NCBI RefSeq assembly: GCF_014651935.1
Contig: NZ_BMXV01000003.1
Span: 310,001 to 374,000 of the forward strand
Source of the DNA: Marinobacter zhanjiangensis
Lineage (GTDB): Bacteria > Pseudomonadota > Gammaproteobacteria > Pseudomonadales > Oleiphilaceae
Length of the DNA stretch: 64,000 bases
Direction of reading: 5' to 3'
Part shown: positions 8,941 to 18,547 of the stretch, piece after piece
Numbering within the stretch: position 1 is the stretch's first letter
Layout of the letters: every line of letters begins with the position of its first letter
Program-made: the position numbers and the translations under genes
Notes under the pieces: model-generated
What the model was told of the DNA's origin: nothing
Databases searched by the model: none
Seen by the model: the letters and a program-made list of their open reading frames with translations, nothing else

Positions 8941-10164
8941 ATGGATACACCACAGTACGCGTTGGTGCTTTTGATGTTGGGTACCTTGCTGTCGCTCAGC
9001 ATTCTGGCGGATTTCATTGCCGGCCGGACGGCGATCCCCCGGATATCGTTGCTGGTACTGATCGGCGTGGGGGTCGCCGTGGTCCAGCAATGGGTGCTGG
9101 GCCAGTCCGCTGGCGTTCTCGAGGGCCTGTCCGAGCCACTGATACAGCTGGCGCTGGTGATGGTCGCTTTCCTGCTGGGTGGGGAGTTCACCTGGGACAG
9201 ACTGAGAACCCTGGGACCGGTGGTCGCCGTGTTTTCGTTCTCCGTGGTGCTGGTCAGTGGCCTGGTGGTGGGCGCAGGTCTCTGGCTGTTGGGGTTCCCG
9301 CTGATCCTGGCGGTCACCCTTGGTGCCATCGCGGTGGCAACGGATCCGGCTGCCGTTACCGAAACCATCCATGAACAGAGGGTTGCCCACACCCGTACTG
9401 GTCGGCTTTTGCTCAGCACGGTTGCGGTGGATGATGGCTGGGGTATTGTCGTGTTTGGTCTGGCGATGGCTTTCCTCGGCTGGCACGGCAGTGGTGAAGG
9501 GGCGCAGGCGGTGTTGACCGCATTGTGGGAACTTGGCGGCGCGGTGGTCCTGGGCGTGATTGTGGGGGTGCCGGCGGCCTGGCTGACCGGTCGGCTGGCG
9601 GCCGGTGAACCCACCCGTGTGGAAGCCATTGCGCTGATCCTCCTGCTGGCCGGTGGCGCTGCTTTGCTGCATGTCTCGGAGTTGTTGGCAGCGATGGTCG
9701 CCGGGGCGATGGTCGCCAACCTGGCTTCTCACCATACCCGGTCCTTCAGCGAGATCGAGTATCTGAAATGGCCGTTCCTGGTGTTTTTCTTTGTGCTTGC
9801 CGGGGCCAGCCTGGACCTGGGCAATCTGCAGGTGGCCGTCGGCATCACTCTGGCGTATATTGCTCTGCGCCTGCTGGGGCGCCTGCTGGGTGGGTGGTTC
9901 GGTTCCACACTGGTGAATGCCCGTCGGGGAGCATTGCCCAGGGGGCTCGGCATGGCCCTGACCCCCCAGGCCGGGGTGGCCATGGGCATGGCGCTGCTGG
10001 CCGGAGAGCGTTTTCCGGAGTTTGCCAGTACGCTGATGGCAGCGGTTGTGGTGTCCACCGTCGCTTTTGAAGCGGTTGGGCCCTGGCTGGTTCGCATGAC
10101 CGTGGCCCGGGCTGACTCATCAGACAACGACAACAAACAGGACGGAGATATAACCCGTGATTGA
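8941..10164 (+). CDS. Cation:proton antiporter, CPA2/NhaP-like membrane domain
   Basis: A 407-residue polytopic protein of the sodium/hydrogen exchanger superfamily. The ion-binding region reads VATDPAAVTETIHE and VAVDDGWGIVVFG, the second corresponding to the paired aspartates of the electrogenic CPA2 subgroup. There is no C-terminal nucleotide domain, unlike the gene just upstream. The ATG at 8941 is chosen because GGAGG lies at 8931-8935; an in-frame GTG at 8929 overlaps that site. The gene overlaps the next one by 8 bases, indicating one transcript with the CPA1 antiporter and the SnoaL-like protein. Confidence 0.88.
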   Translation: MDTPQYALVLLMLGTLLSLSILADFIAGRTAIPRISLLVLIGVGVAVVQQWVLGQSAGVLEGLSEPLIQLALVMVAFLLGGEFTWDRLRTLGPVVAVFSFSVVLVSGLVVGAGLWLLGFPLILAVTLGAIAVATDPAAVTETIHEQRVAHTRTGRLLLSTVAVDDGWGIVVFGLAMAFLGWHGSGEGAQAVLTALWELGGAVVLGVIVGVPAAWLTGRLAAGEPTRVEAIALILLLAGGAALLHVSELLAAMVAGAMVANLASHHTRSFSEIEYLKWPFLVFFFVLAGASLDLGNLQVAVGITLAYIALRLLGRLLGGWFGSTLVNARRGALPRGLGMALTPQAGVAMGMALLAGERFPEFASTLMAAVVVSTVAFEAVGPWLVRMTVARADSSDNDNKQDGDITRD

Positions 10165-10552
10165 TACCCTGAAGACCTGGCACCGTCTGATGCAGGATCG
10201 TGATGTGAACGGTCTGGACGATTTGCTGGCGGATAACGCCGTTTTCCATTCGCCGGTGGTGCATACGCCCCAGGAAGGCAAGGCCATCACCAAACAGTAC
10301 CTGGCGGCCGCGTTCCACGTGCTGGGCAACGATCAGTTCGAGTATCTGCGAGAGATCAAAGACGGCAACAATGCGGTACTGGAGTTCCACACCGAACTGG
10401 ATGGCATCGTGATCAATGGCATCGACATGATTCAGTGGGACGAGGAAGGCCGGATATCGGATTTCAAGGTGATGGTGCGACCGCTGAAAGCGGTCAACAA
10501 GCTCCATGAGAAGATGGCCGCCATGCTGGAAGCGCGCAAAAGCGGTAGCTGA
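10157..10552 (+). CDS. SnoaL-like / NTF2-fold protein
   Basis: A 131-residue single-domain protein of the NTF2-like superfamily. It shows the usual opening helix (WHRLMQDRDVNGLDDLLADNAVFHSPVV) and the beta sheet ending with DMIQWDEEGRISDFKVMVRP. It starts with GTG 8 bases inside the preceding antiporter gene. NTF2-fold proteins of this size are small-molecule isomerases, hydrolases or binding proteins; the substrate cannot be read from the sequence. The methyltransferase gene follows 5 bases later. Confidence 0.85.
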   Translation: MIDTLKTWHRLMQDRDVNGLDDLLADNAVFHSPVVHTPQEGKAITKQYLAAAFHVLGNDQFEYLREIKDGNNAVLEFHTELDGIVINGIDMIQWDEEGRISDFKVMVRPLKAVNKLHEKMAAMLEARKSGS

Positions 10553-10557
10553 AGGGC

Positions 10558-11256
10558 ATGCTCCGGAAATCGCAAAGCCTGGCGGCACGTCATTTCTGTA
10601 GCGTCTGCCACGGGGGATCGCTGGCGGACTTTGCCCGGGTGGGCCCGACGTTATATCGACGCTGCAGACACTGCGGTGCGACCCTGATGGACCCGGACGG
10701 GTGGCTGCCACTGCGGGATGAGCGAGAGGTTTACCGCCTCCACGACAATGCTGTAGGAGACCCGGGTTACCGGCGCTTTCTGAACAAGCTGGCAGAACCC
10801 CTTCTGGAACAGCTCACTCCGGGACAGCAGGGACTCGATTTTGGATGTGGCCCCGGTCCGGCACTGGCCGTGATGCTCGAGGAGCAGGGCATGGACGTCA
10901 CCTGCTACGATCCGGCTTTCTTTCCCGATGACTCGGTCTTCCGCAGGCGCTGGGATTTCATTACCTGTACCGAGGTTATCGAGCACCTGAGAGATCCGCT
11001 GGGTGTATTTCACCAGCTGGACGCCATACTCGGGCAGGGCGGGGTGCTGGGTGTGATGACCTGCTTCCAGACCGACGACAGCCGGTTCATCAACTGGCAT
11101 TACCGGCGGGACCCCACCCATATTGTGTTCTACCGGGAGCAGACCCTTCACTGGCTGGCCGTTCACCTGGGGTGGTCGCTGGAGATCCCCCGCAAGGATG
11201 TGGCGCTCTTCCACAAGCCCCGGCTCGCCGATGATGCCAGAATCCGTGTGTCCTGA
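10558..11256 (+). CDS. Class I SAM-dependent methyltransferase with N-terminal zinc-finger-like motif
   Basis: 232 residues. A pair of CxxC motifs near the N-terminus (CSVC and CRHC, separated by about 22 residues) suggests a zinc ribbon; then comes the SAM-binding glycine motif LDFGCGPGPA at about residue 95 and the motif II region FITCTEVIEHL. This is the architecture of the Methyltransf_23-like proteins that modify small molecules or sugars. It is close to the preceding gene with GAAGGG before the ATG, so probably co-transcribed. The substrate is unknown. Confidence 0.85.
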   Translation: MLRKSQSLAARHFCSVCHGGSLADFARVGPTLYRRCRHCGATLMDPDGWLPLRDEREVYRLHDNAVGDPGYRRFLNKLAEPLLEQLTPGQQGLDFGCGPGPALAVMLEEQGMDVTCYDPAFFPDDSVFRRRWDFITCTEVIEHLRDPLGVFHQLDAILGQGGVLGVMTCFQTDDSRFINWHYRRDPTHIVFYREQTLHWLAVHLGWSLEIPRKDVALFHKPRLADDARIRVS

Positions 11257-11454
11257 TGTAACTGACCCATGTCGTCTCACTGGGTAGGTTCAATAGTTCA
11301 TGACCGGGTTTCAAAGACTTGCTGAAGTCGCTGTTTAAAAAGAAATATTAAAATTGTAAAGATGTGCTGAAAAGCGACCTGAGCCATGGATTGAACCGCC
11401 CCAGACGGTTTAGCATTGCGGCCTTATTCCGCGATCCGGCCAGGCCTGGGAACC

Positions 11455-12747
11455 ATGGGACACCCGTCAACCAATACACATCGCCTTCGAGGAGCCGTCA
11501 TCAGCCTGACGGTAACGGCGCTTTGTATGCCGGTGGCGGCGACCGGGACGCCCGGGCAGGAACCGCAGCAGCATCAACGCACCCTGAACCTGTTGCACGA
11601 GAGCCTGTTGTGGATCCGGCATCGTCACCATGAGCCCGTTGCGGCGTCGCCGTCGGCGACCGTGCCGGTTCCTGTCCTCGCCAATGGTTCGTCAGCGCCG
11701 ATTCCCATTTCATCCGTGGCCGCCCGTGACCGCTGGATCGGACAAAACTTCTTCGTGCAGGGTGAGGACCACGAGGCCAAACACGCCGACCGGGTCAGGG
11801 TAGGGTTCGAAACCGACCGGATTCCCGGTTTCAGCCAGAATCTTTCCGTGAACTATAACTGGTCTACTTCCCAGCAGCCGGGTGACACCACCATGGATAT
11901 GGGCATTGCCTGGCAGGTCCCGCTGGGGGACAACCAGCTGTCCTTCCGCGGCCGGCTGCACCAGTACCAGGACGAAGTGGACTCCGCTGATGTGAAACAG
12001 GTTGGCGGTACCCGTCAGACCCTGGAAATCGATATGGCCCGCAGCCTCTACCAGGGAAGCCATGGCGGGCTGGATGCACGGGTGATTACCACGGATGTCA
12101 CCAGGCACTGGTATGAGAACGGTGACCTCTCCGCTGAAGCGCGCCGGAGCTATTCCCTGATCCGGCTGGACGGATACCTGGAGCGCCATCTGCCGGCCAT
12201 TGATACCTACGGCGATCTGGGGCTGACCATAGAGGGCTGCGTGGCCCTGATGGATGGAGCCGATCAGCAGTCCTGCGGCGAGCAACTGGGCGCTTTCCAG
12301 CGCTATAACCTCAACGCCAGCCTCCGGCGCCAGTGGCTGAACATGGACTGGGGCCTCCACGGAGAATATCAGTTCACCCCGGATGAGTTGCCTTCCTGGC
12401 GGTATATGGAAGTGGGGCCGGGGATGATTCACGGCTTCGGTGGCCAGGTCATGCGAGGGCGTGAGGGGGGCTGGCTGCGGCTGGACGGCGAGACCCGCAA
12501 CCGGTTGTTGTGGTCGCCCCTGGAGGTCTATACCAACCTGCGCTTCTCGTTGCTGAGGGGCTGGACCGATGCTGCCGGTGACCCTCATCTCACCAGCCGT
12601 GCCAGTGTCGCGGAAGTGCGCTGGCAGGTCAGCGGCGACAACCTTTCCGGCGGAGTGCGGGCCGGCACTTTGCTTGGCAGCACGGGCCCCGGCATCGTGG
12701 CCACCCATGTGCCAGACGTCTCGGTCAACCTGTCCTGGACGCTCTAG
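11455..12747 (+). CDS. Outer-membrane beta-barrel resembling the TpsB (ShlB/FhaC) transporter domain, without POTRA
   Basis: About 430 residues with an N-terminal signal peptide (ISLTVTALCMPVAATG). The mature part looks like the C-terminal barrel of two-partner secretion translocators: alternating amphipathic strands, a motif WRYMEVGPGMIHGFGG followed by MRGREGGWLRLDGETRN, comparable with the VRGF/GGxxxRNEL loop-6 region of ShlB, and a terminal strand DVSVNLSWTL. The usual N-terminal POTRA domains are absent; instead there is a 70-residue histidine- and proline-rich linker. The ATG at 11455 precedes the signal sequence; a TTG further upstream is less likely. It lies just before opgG, which raises the question of a link to periplasmic glucans. 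Confidence 0.6.
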   Translation: MGHPSTNTHRLRGAVISLTVTALCMPVAATGTPGQEPQQHQRTLNLLHESLLWIRHRHHEPVAASPSATVPVPVLANGSSAPIPISSVAARDRWIGQNFFVQGEDHEAKHADRVRVGFETDRIPGFSQNLSVNYNWSTSQQPGDTTMDMGIAWQVPLGDNQLSFRGRLHQYQDEVDSADVKQVGGTRQTLEIDMARSLYQGSHGGLDARVITTDVTRHWYENGDLSAEARRSYSLIRLDGYLERHLPAIDTYGDLGLTIEGCVALMDGADQQSCGEQLGAFQRYNLNASLRRQWLNMDWGLHGEYQFTPDELPSWRYMEVGPGMIHGFGGQVMRGREGGWLRLDGETRNRLLWSPLEVYTNLRFSLLRGWTDAAGDPHLTSRASVAEVRWQVSGDNLSGGVRAGTLLGSTGPGIVATHVPDVSVNLSWTL

Positions 12748-12928
12748 TATGCCACCCTGAACCCGCCAGGCCACTGTTATTCCGCCATTGATCACGGCTG
12801 GCGCCAGCGTCTGCCAGACCTTCCCTGCATACTGCTTACGAAGCCTTCACTTGCTGCCAGGCCCGCCCGGGGCTACAAAAGTACTGTTGTTCAGTCGTTC
12901 AATCACTTTGCACCCGGGGAACCCTGAT

Positions 12929-14464
12929 ATGCTGCGTCCACTGGCAGGACTGTTTTGCCTGTGTCTGGTAGCCACTGATGCCACCGCTGCAGAAGGTTTC
13001 GGTTTTGACGATGTCGCAGGCAAGGCCCACCAGCTGTCACAGAAGAAGTGGTCGGCACCGCCGGGCGTACCCGATTTCCTCGCCGATATCGAGTACAGCC
13101 GGTTTCAGGAAATCCGTTTCCGCGAGGAACGCAATCTGTGGCGTGGCACCGATTCTCGCTTTCAGGTCATGCTGACTCCCGCCGGCCATTATTTCTCCCA
13201 TGCCGTCGCTCTGAATGAAATCCGCGCCGGTGAAGTGAAGCCGATCCCCTTTGTGCGGGACAATTTCACCTATCCCAGCGAGGAGTTCGCCAAGCGTGTT
13301 CCCGCCGATCTTGGCTATGCCGGATTCCGTCTGACCTATCCCCTGCGGGGGCCGGACATCAACAACCAGTTCCTCTCATTCGCCGGTGCCAGCTATTTCC
13401 GGGGTGTTGGCCGTAACGACGGGTTCGGCCTGTCGGCCCGGGGTGTTGCCATTGATACCGGGCTGCCCAGTGGGGAGGAGTTTCCTTCCTTCACCGAGTT
13501 CTGGCTGGAGAAGCCGTCTGCCGGCGCCGAACAGGTGGTGGTCCATGCCCTGCTCGATGGACCCAGCCTGACCGGGGCCTACCGCTTCACCGTCCGGCCC
13601 GGGGATGCCCTGGAGATCGACGTCAAGGCCCGGTTGTTCTTCCGCAAGAGCGCGGAACTGCCTGGCTACGCGCCGTTGACCAGCATGTTCTACTACGGTG
13701 AGAACACGCTGCGGCCGGACGGCGAGTGGCGGCCCCAGACCCATGACTCCGATGGTCTGCTGGTGGTGGCGGGGGACTCCGGCGAGTGGCTCTGGCGCCC
13801 GTTGATCAACCCGGCGTCATTGCGCATGAGTTATCTCAGGGCCGACGACCCGAGGGGGTTCGGCCTGATCCAGAGGGACCGGGACTTCCGGGACTTCCAC
13901 GACCTGGAAGCACGCTACGAACGCCGTCCCAGCGCCTGGGTCCGACCGGAAGGGAACTGGGGCCAGGGCAACGTGGTGCTGGTGGAAATACCCACCCGGT
14001 CGGAAGTCAATGACAATATTGTGGCGTTCTGGTCGCCGGAAGAGGCACCCGCATCGGGAGAGCCAGTCGATCTGAGCTATACCCTGACATTCGGGCCCCC
14101 GGGAATCAGTGGTCACCCCTCGGGTATGGCAATGAATACCTTTCTTGGCGATGGCAACCGCATTGGTGGCGGTGATCAGAAGGGCGCCTATCGCATTCTG
14201 GTGGATTTTGCTGGCGGCCCTCTCGATGACATCGATGCCGGCGCGGACGTGGTGAGCCAGGTCAGCGGGATTGACAACACCGAGGTGCTTGAGCATTTCG
14301 TGGAGTATTCGGAGCCCACCGGGCAATGGCGGCTGTCCATGCTGGTCCGCCCGGCACCGGACCGGAACCTGGCACTTCGCGCCTTTCTTTCCCGGGGCGG
14401 AGAACCACTGACTGAAACATGGACGTATGAGTTGCCTCCGGGGGTCGACATTCGCTCCCAGTGA
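12929..14464 (+). CDS. opgG: Glucans biosynthesis protein G, periplasmic
   Basis: 511 residues, the same length as E. coli OpgG (MdoG). It has a signal peptide (LAGLFCLCLVATDATA) and opens with the family start GFGFDDVAGKAHQLSQKKW. OpgG acts in the periplasm on the branching or length of osmoregulated periplasmic glucans made by OpgH. The ATG at 12929 is preceded by GGGGA; in-frame sequence upstream is not family-like. Downstream, a 98-residue open gene separates it from opgH, unlike the direct opgGH order in E. coli. Confidence 0.93.
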   Translation: MLRPLAGLFCLCLVATDATAAEGFGFDDVAGKAHQLSQKKWSAPPGVPDFLADIEYSRFQEIRFREERNLWRGTDSRFQVMLTPAGHYFSHAVALNEIRAGEVKPIPFVRDNFTYPSEEFAKRVPADLGYAGFRLTYPLRGPDINNQFLSFAGASYFRGVGRNDGFGLSARGVAIDTGLPSGEEFPSFTEFWLEKPSAGAEQVVVHALLDGPSLTGAYRFTVRPGDALEIDVKARLFFRKSAELPGYAPLTSMFYYGENTLRPDGEWRPQTHDSDGLLVVAGDSGEWLWRPLINPASLRMSYLRADDPRGFGLIQRDRDFRDFHDLEARYERRPSAWVRPEGNWGQGNVVLVEIPTRSEVNDNIVAFWSPEEAPASGEPVDLSYTLTFGPPGISGHPSGMAMNTFLGDGNRIGGGDQKGAYRILVDFAGGPLDDIDAGADVVSQVSGIDNTEVLEHFVEYSEPTGQWRLSMLVRPAPDRNLALRAFLSRGGEPLTETWTYELPPGVDIRSQ

Positions 14465-14511
14465 AATCAAGGCGGATCGCCGTATCCGCTACTGACTTAT
14501 GGAGCCGAGTC

Positions 14512-14805
14512 ATGGACAAAGCGATCTGCCAGCATGCCCTCGACCGGGTGATGCTGTACCTGCAGAGTTACGGGCTGGAGCCCACGCCTTCCGTGTGCCG
14601 TCGAGCCCTGGCCCTTATCGACGATTGTCTGGCGGAAGCCGGGGTTGCTGACATGGATGCCTGCGATACCGGGCTGCTTCCCGGTGGTGTGCTGGCCATG
14701 GTTTTTGACCGCCTGCCACAGGTGTTTGATCTTTCGGAGCCGGATCTGCCGATCCAGCGGCCACCCATACTGCGCGGGAGTATCGGCTATGGGCCTCCCG
14801 TATGA
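14512..14805 (+). CDS. Small unknown protein between opgG and opgH
   Basis: 97 residues beginning MDKAICQHALDRVMLYLQ, acidic and helical in its first two thirds, ending in a proline-rich tail (LPIQRPPILRGSIGYGPPV). The ATG has GGAG at 14501-14504. Its end overlaps the opgH start by 17 bases, so it is within the operon and probably coupled to opgH. I do not recognise it. It has no membrane segment. Since the opgH product here lacks the long N-terminal cytoplasmic domain seen in E. coli, this separate protein could supply a regulatory partner; that is only an inference from position. Confidence 0.65.
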   Translation: MDKAICQHALDRVMLYLQSYGLEPTPSVCRRALALIDDCLAEAGVADMDACDTGLLPGGVLAMVFDRLPQVFDLSEPDLPIQRPPILRGSIGYGPPV

Positions 14806-16909
14806 AGTGGATGGGCGCGAGCTGAGGTCGGCAGCAGGGTCCGGTCCTCGCCAGTGGCGGTCGGTTGCCATGGTCAGGCGCTGCCTGCTGGCGGTGGTGG
14901 TCCTCGGACAGACCCTGGTTGCCACCTGGTTCATGCTGCAGGTGTTGCCCTATCACGGCGGTACCTGGGTCGAGATGAGTCTGGCCGGTGTTTTCTCCGT
15001 GCTCTATGCCTGGATCGCCGTGGGCTTCTGGACGGCGGTCTATGGCTTCCTGATTCGTCTGGCGGGTGGCGACCGCTGGTCGCTGGCGAGCCGGCATGAC
15101 GAACAGGCCCTGGCGTCAACGCCCCTGGTCCGCACCGCCGTGGTCATGCCCATCTACCACGAACCCGTGCAGCGAACGCTGCGGGGGCTGCGGGCCATCT
15201 ACCGGGATCTTGAACGGGCCGGGCAGATCGACCATTTCGAATTCTATATCCTCTCCGACAGTCGCGATCCGGAGGTATGGCTGGAAGAGCAGGCGGCCTG
15301 GCAGAGCCTGTGCACGGAACTGAACGCCAATGGTCGCCTGTTTTACCGCCGGCGGACCGTCAACCTCAATTACAAGAGCGGTAACGTGGCGGATTTTCTG
15401 CGCCGCTGGGGGCGCCGGTGTCGCTACACGGTGGTGCTGGATGCCGACAGCCTGATGGGGGGCGACACCCTGATTCGCATGGTCCGCCTGATGGAACGCG
15501 AGCCCCGGGTGGGCATACTGCAGACCAATCCCGGTGTGGTGCGGGGGCGTTCCCTGTTCGCCCGTATACAGCAGTTTTCCAACCGTTTGTATGCGCCGCT
15601 GTTTGCCAGTGGCCTGGCGGCCATCCAGATGGGTGATGCCGCCTTTTGGGGGCATAATGCCATCCTGCGGACCGAGGCCTTCATGAACCACTGTGGGCTG
15701 CGCAAACTGCCCGGTGCCGGCCTGTTTCGCGGTCCGATCCTCAGCCACGATTTCGTCGAGGCGGCGTTAATGGGGCGGTCAGGCTACGAGGTCTGGCTGG
15801 AGCCAACCCTGGGCGCCAGCTATGAAGAGTCGCCCCCCAGCCTGGCGGACGAACTGTCCAGGGACCGGCGCTGGGCCAAGGGTAACCTGCAGCACCTGTG
15901 GATCATGCTGACGACGCCCGGGTTGCGGTTTGCTCACCGCATGGCTTTTTTCAACGGCATCATGGGGTATCTGTCCTCGCCGTTGTGGCTGCTGTTCCTG
16001 ATATTGACCACCCTGGAAGCGGCGCAGCTCGCGCTGATGCCGATCGACTACTTTCCCGGCGATCAGCCCGGACTGTTTCCGCTCTGGCCCGAGTGGCGGC
16101 CAGGTCTGGCATTGTCCCTCGCCCTGACCACCATCTCGATGCTGTTTGCGCCCAAGTTCATCGCCTGGCTGGACGCATTGATTCATGGCCGGGCAAAACG
16201 CTTTGGCGGGGCCGTGAGAACCCTGGTCAGCGTGCTGGTGGAAACCCTGGTATCGGTACTGCTGGCGCCGATCAAGATGCTGACCCATTCCGCCTATGTG
16301 CTGGGCGCCCTGGGCAACCTGTCCCTGAGCTGGGCGGGTCAGAACCGCACCGAGGAAACCCGCTGGAGTGAGGCATTGCTGACCCAGGCTCCGGGTATGG
16401 CCATCGGCCTTGCCTGGTCAGCCTTTGCCTGGTACCTGGACCCGCTGTTTTTCCTGTGGTCTCTGCCGGTGGCCATTCCCCTGATAATGGCAGCACCCAC
16501 CTCGGTCTGGCTCAGCCGCATCCGTGCGGGACAGCGCCTCCGGCGGGCGGGTATCCTCTGTACCCCCGAGGAAACCGGCCCCAGCGACCTGCTCCGGGAT
16601 ACCGATGACGAAGAGTCCCTGCTGCCACACCTTGGCCAGCTGAACCGGTTCGAGGAGGCGGTGCTTCTACCCGGCGTCAATGCCATGCACTGTAGCCTGG
16701 CCCGGAGTCATCGTGGCCGGTTACGGCGGGAAACCCTGCATACGATTGCCAGGCGGTGTCTCGACGAGGGCCCTGAAGCCCTTAGCCGTTCGCAACTGAG
16801 CCACCTCTGCCGTGACAGCGATACCCTGGCCTGGCTGCACCAGGCGGCATGGCGATCCGACCCCGATACCTGGTGGGGGCGGAAGCTGTCTCAGGTGGTG
16901 TCCGCCTGA
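14789..16909 (+). CDS. opgH: Glucans biosynthesis glucosyltransferase H, short N-terminus
   Basis: About 706 residues. A family 2 glycosyltransferase in the inner membrane that makes and exports beta-1,2-glucan backbone from UDP-glucose. Visible motifs: VVLDADSLMGG (DxD), SHDFVEAALM and the acceptor motif DRRWAKGNLQH, flanked by transmembrane helices (QTLVATWFMLQVLPYHGG; then a group after residue 400). The start at 14789 has GGGAG eight bases upstream. E. coli OpgH is 847 residues and has an N-terminal cytoplasmic domain of about 138 residues that binds FtsZ; here only about 30 residues precede the first helix, so that domain is missing. Confidence 0.93.
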   Translation: MGLPYEVDGRELRSAAGSGPRQWRSVAMVRRCLLAVVVLGQTLVATWFMLQVLPYHGGTWVEMSLAGVFSVLYAWIAVGFWTAVYGFLIRLAGGDRWSLASRHDEQALASTPLVRTAVVMPIYHEPVQRTLRGLRAIYRDLERAGQIDHFEFYILSDSRDPEVWLEEQAAWQSLCTELNANGRLFYRRRTVNLNYKSGNVADFLRRWGRRCRYTVVLDADSLMGGDTLIRMVRLMEREPRVGILQTNPGVVRGRSLFARIQQFSNRLYAPLFASGLAAIQMGDAAFWGHNAILRTEAFMNHCGLRKLPGAGLFRGPILSHDFVEAALMGRSGYEVWLEPTLGASYEESPPSLADELSRDRRWAKGNLQHLWIMLTTPGLRFAHRMAFFNGIMGYLSSPLWLLFLILTTLEAAQLALMPIDYFPGDQPGLFPLWPEWRPGLALSLALTTISMLFAPKFIAWLDALIHGRAKRFGGAVRTLVSVLVETLVSVLLAPIKMLTHSAYVLGALGNLSLSWAGQNRTEETRWSEALLTQAPGMAIGLAWSAFAWYLDPLFFLWSLPVAIPLIMAAPTSVWLSRIRAGQRLRRAGILCTPEETGPSDLLRDTDDEESLLPHLGQLNRFEEAVLLPGVNAMHCSLARSHRGRLRRETLHTIARRCLDEGPEALSRSQLSHLCRDSDTLAWLHQAAWRSDPDTWWGRKLSQVVSA

Positions 16910-16915
16910 GCGCGT

Positions 16916-18547
16916 TCAGGGTTCCTGGCCCAGCAGGTCGATCACCAGCCGGTCTTCCTCGTAGGTATCCTGGCGATACCGGACCTGGCCCTCCGGGCCG
17001 GCTTCCGCTGTCCAGTAGGCCATCACCAGCCTGAGTTGATCCGGCAGGGAGACGTTTCGGGTGTCTCCGGAGCGGCGCAGATTCCCGATCCGCTCCAGGG
17101 TGTGTTCCGGGGCTTCCCGGAATAGCCATTGGGTCAGTTGCATGGCGTTTTCCACCCGCACGCAACCGGAACTGTAGAAGCGGTCCGGCCTGTCGAACAG
17201 CCGGCGGGATGGGGTGTCGTGCAGGTAGACCGCAAACGGGTTGGGGAAGCGAATAACAACTTCACCCAGGGCATTGCCGGGTCCGGCGGCTTGTCGCAGC
17301 AGCAGGTTGCCCGGGCTGCTCCAGTCCACTTCCCGGGGGTCCAGCTCGGTACCACTGTGGTCCAGTACCGTCAGCTGGTTGCGTGTGAGGTAGTCCGGGT
17401 CGGCCTGTATGGCTGGCAGGGTGTCCTCATGGAATACCGTCGGGGGAATGGTCCAGGTTGGGTTGACGGTAATGTGGCTGATAGTGGAGGTCAGGGCTGG
17501 GGTTTTCCGCTCCGGGCGACCCACCTGGGTGTTGCCGCGCCAGACTTCCCGCCCATCGCGAACCAGTTGTACCTGTGCGCCGGCAATATCCACCAGCACC
17601 ATGTTGTCGGTGTAATAGGGGGCAATCCAGCGCAGCCGTTCCAGGTTGGCCCGGGTGCGGGCACTCCAGACACCGGGTGGAAGGTTCAGTGTCTCCAGGG
17701 TTGATCGTCCTGCCAGTCCGTCGGCTGTCAGCCCGTGGTTACGTTGAAAGGCCGTCACCGCCTGCTCCAGCTGGTCATCAAAAAGCGTCGCACCCGGTTG
17801 GTCAGGCCGGGGTTCACCGCCTTCTGTCGATTCCGGGCCGGGCACAGTCAGATAGCCCTGGATAGCCAGTCGCCTGGTCAGAGCCGTTACCCGAGGGCCG
17901 CTGTCTCCCTGGCGCAGGGTGGGGCCGGGTGGCACGGTTGGCCAGCTTTCCGGCCAGTTGCGCCGCTGGTCCCGGAAGGCGGCTCGCAGTGCCTGGTATG
18001 GCCGGATGGATGGCCGCGCATTGCGGTAGGCTTGCCGCAGACCCTGCTGATGATAGAAATCACGATGAATGTTGATGGCGAGTCGTTCAGCGTCCGGGCG
18101 TTGTCGGCCCTTGTGCCACATCAGGCCCAGTTCCTCCGGATCCAGCCGACCGTGGGTCAGGTCCGACAGGGACCACGCCAGGGCCAGGGATGCCAGCCGT
18201 GACTGGCAGGGTGTGGGCGGCATGCCGGCCCTCAGCTGGTCGGCGATGCGGGCGAGGTCCGAGACCAGGTAGTCCTGCGGGTTGAGGCCATCCAGTCGTA
18301 GCCGGTCCAGCTCCCGTAGCAATTGTTGCCAAGGCAGGGGTTCACGCCAGCGTTCAGTATGGGGTTTGATACTGCCCAGTTCGTCGACGGTGTGGGCAAC
18401 GAATGCGGGTGCTTCCGGTGGCAAGGGGCAACCGGCTTCAACGTCCTGTGCCTGGCTGGTTGTGGCAAGCGTCAGGCATAGCCCGGCGATACCGAGGAAC
18501 TGACCGACGGTGGGCCTTGGCAGGTTACCCCTGTTGCCGTCCGTCAT
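16916..18547 (-). CDS. Murein L,D-transpeptidase, YcbB/LdtD family
   Basis: 543 residues with a signal peptide (FLGIAGLCLTLATTSQA). After an N-terminal scaffold region comes a peptidoglycan-binding domain (about 230-330, AFQRNHGLTADGLAGRSTLE) and a YkuD catalytic domain whose nucleophile is the cysteine in SSGCVRVENAM, with the histidine in YLHDTPS. The family forms 3-3 cross-links between diaminopimelate residues in the periplasm. The ATG at 18547 has GGAGG nine bases away; earlier in-frame codons precede the signal peptide and are rejected. It converges on opgH with a 6-base gap and is divergent from a second L,D-transpeptidase. Confidence 0.92.
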   Translation of the reverse strand: MTDGNRGNLPRPTVGQFLGIAGLCLTLATTSQAQDVEAGCPLPPEAPAFVAHTVDELGSIKPHTERWREPLPWQQLLRELDRLRLDGLNPQDYLVSDLARIADQLRAGMPPTPCQSRLASLALAWSLSDLTHGRLDPEELGLMWHKGRQRPDAERLAINIHRDFYHQQGLRQAYRNARPSIRPYQALRAAFRDQRRNWPESWPTVPPGPTLRQGDSGPRVTALTRRLAIQGYLTVPGPESTEGGEPRPDQPGATLFDDQLEQAVTAFQRNHGLTADGLAGRSTLETLNLPPGVWSARTRANLERLRWIAPYYTDNMVLVDIAGAQVQLVRDGREVWRGNTQVGRPERKTPALTSTISHITVNPTWTIPPTVFHEDTLPAIQADPDYLTRNQLTVLDHSGTELDPREVDWSSPGNLLLRQAAGPGNALGEVVIRFPNPFAVYLHDTPSRRLFDRPDRFYSSGCVRVENAMQLTQWLFREAPEHTLERIGNLRRSGDTRNVSLPDQLRLVMAYWTAEAGPEGQVRYRQDTYEEDRLVIDLLGQEP

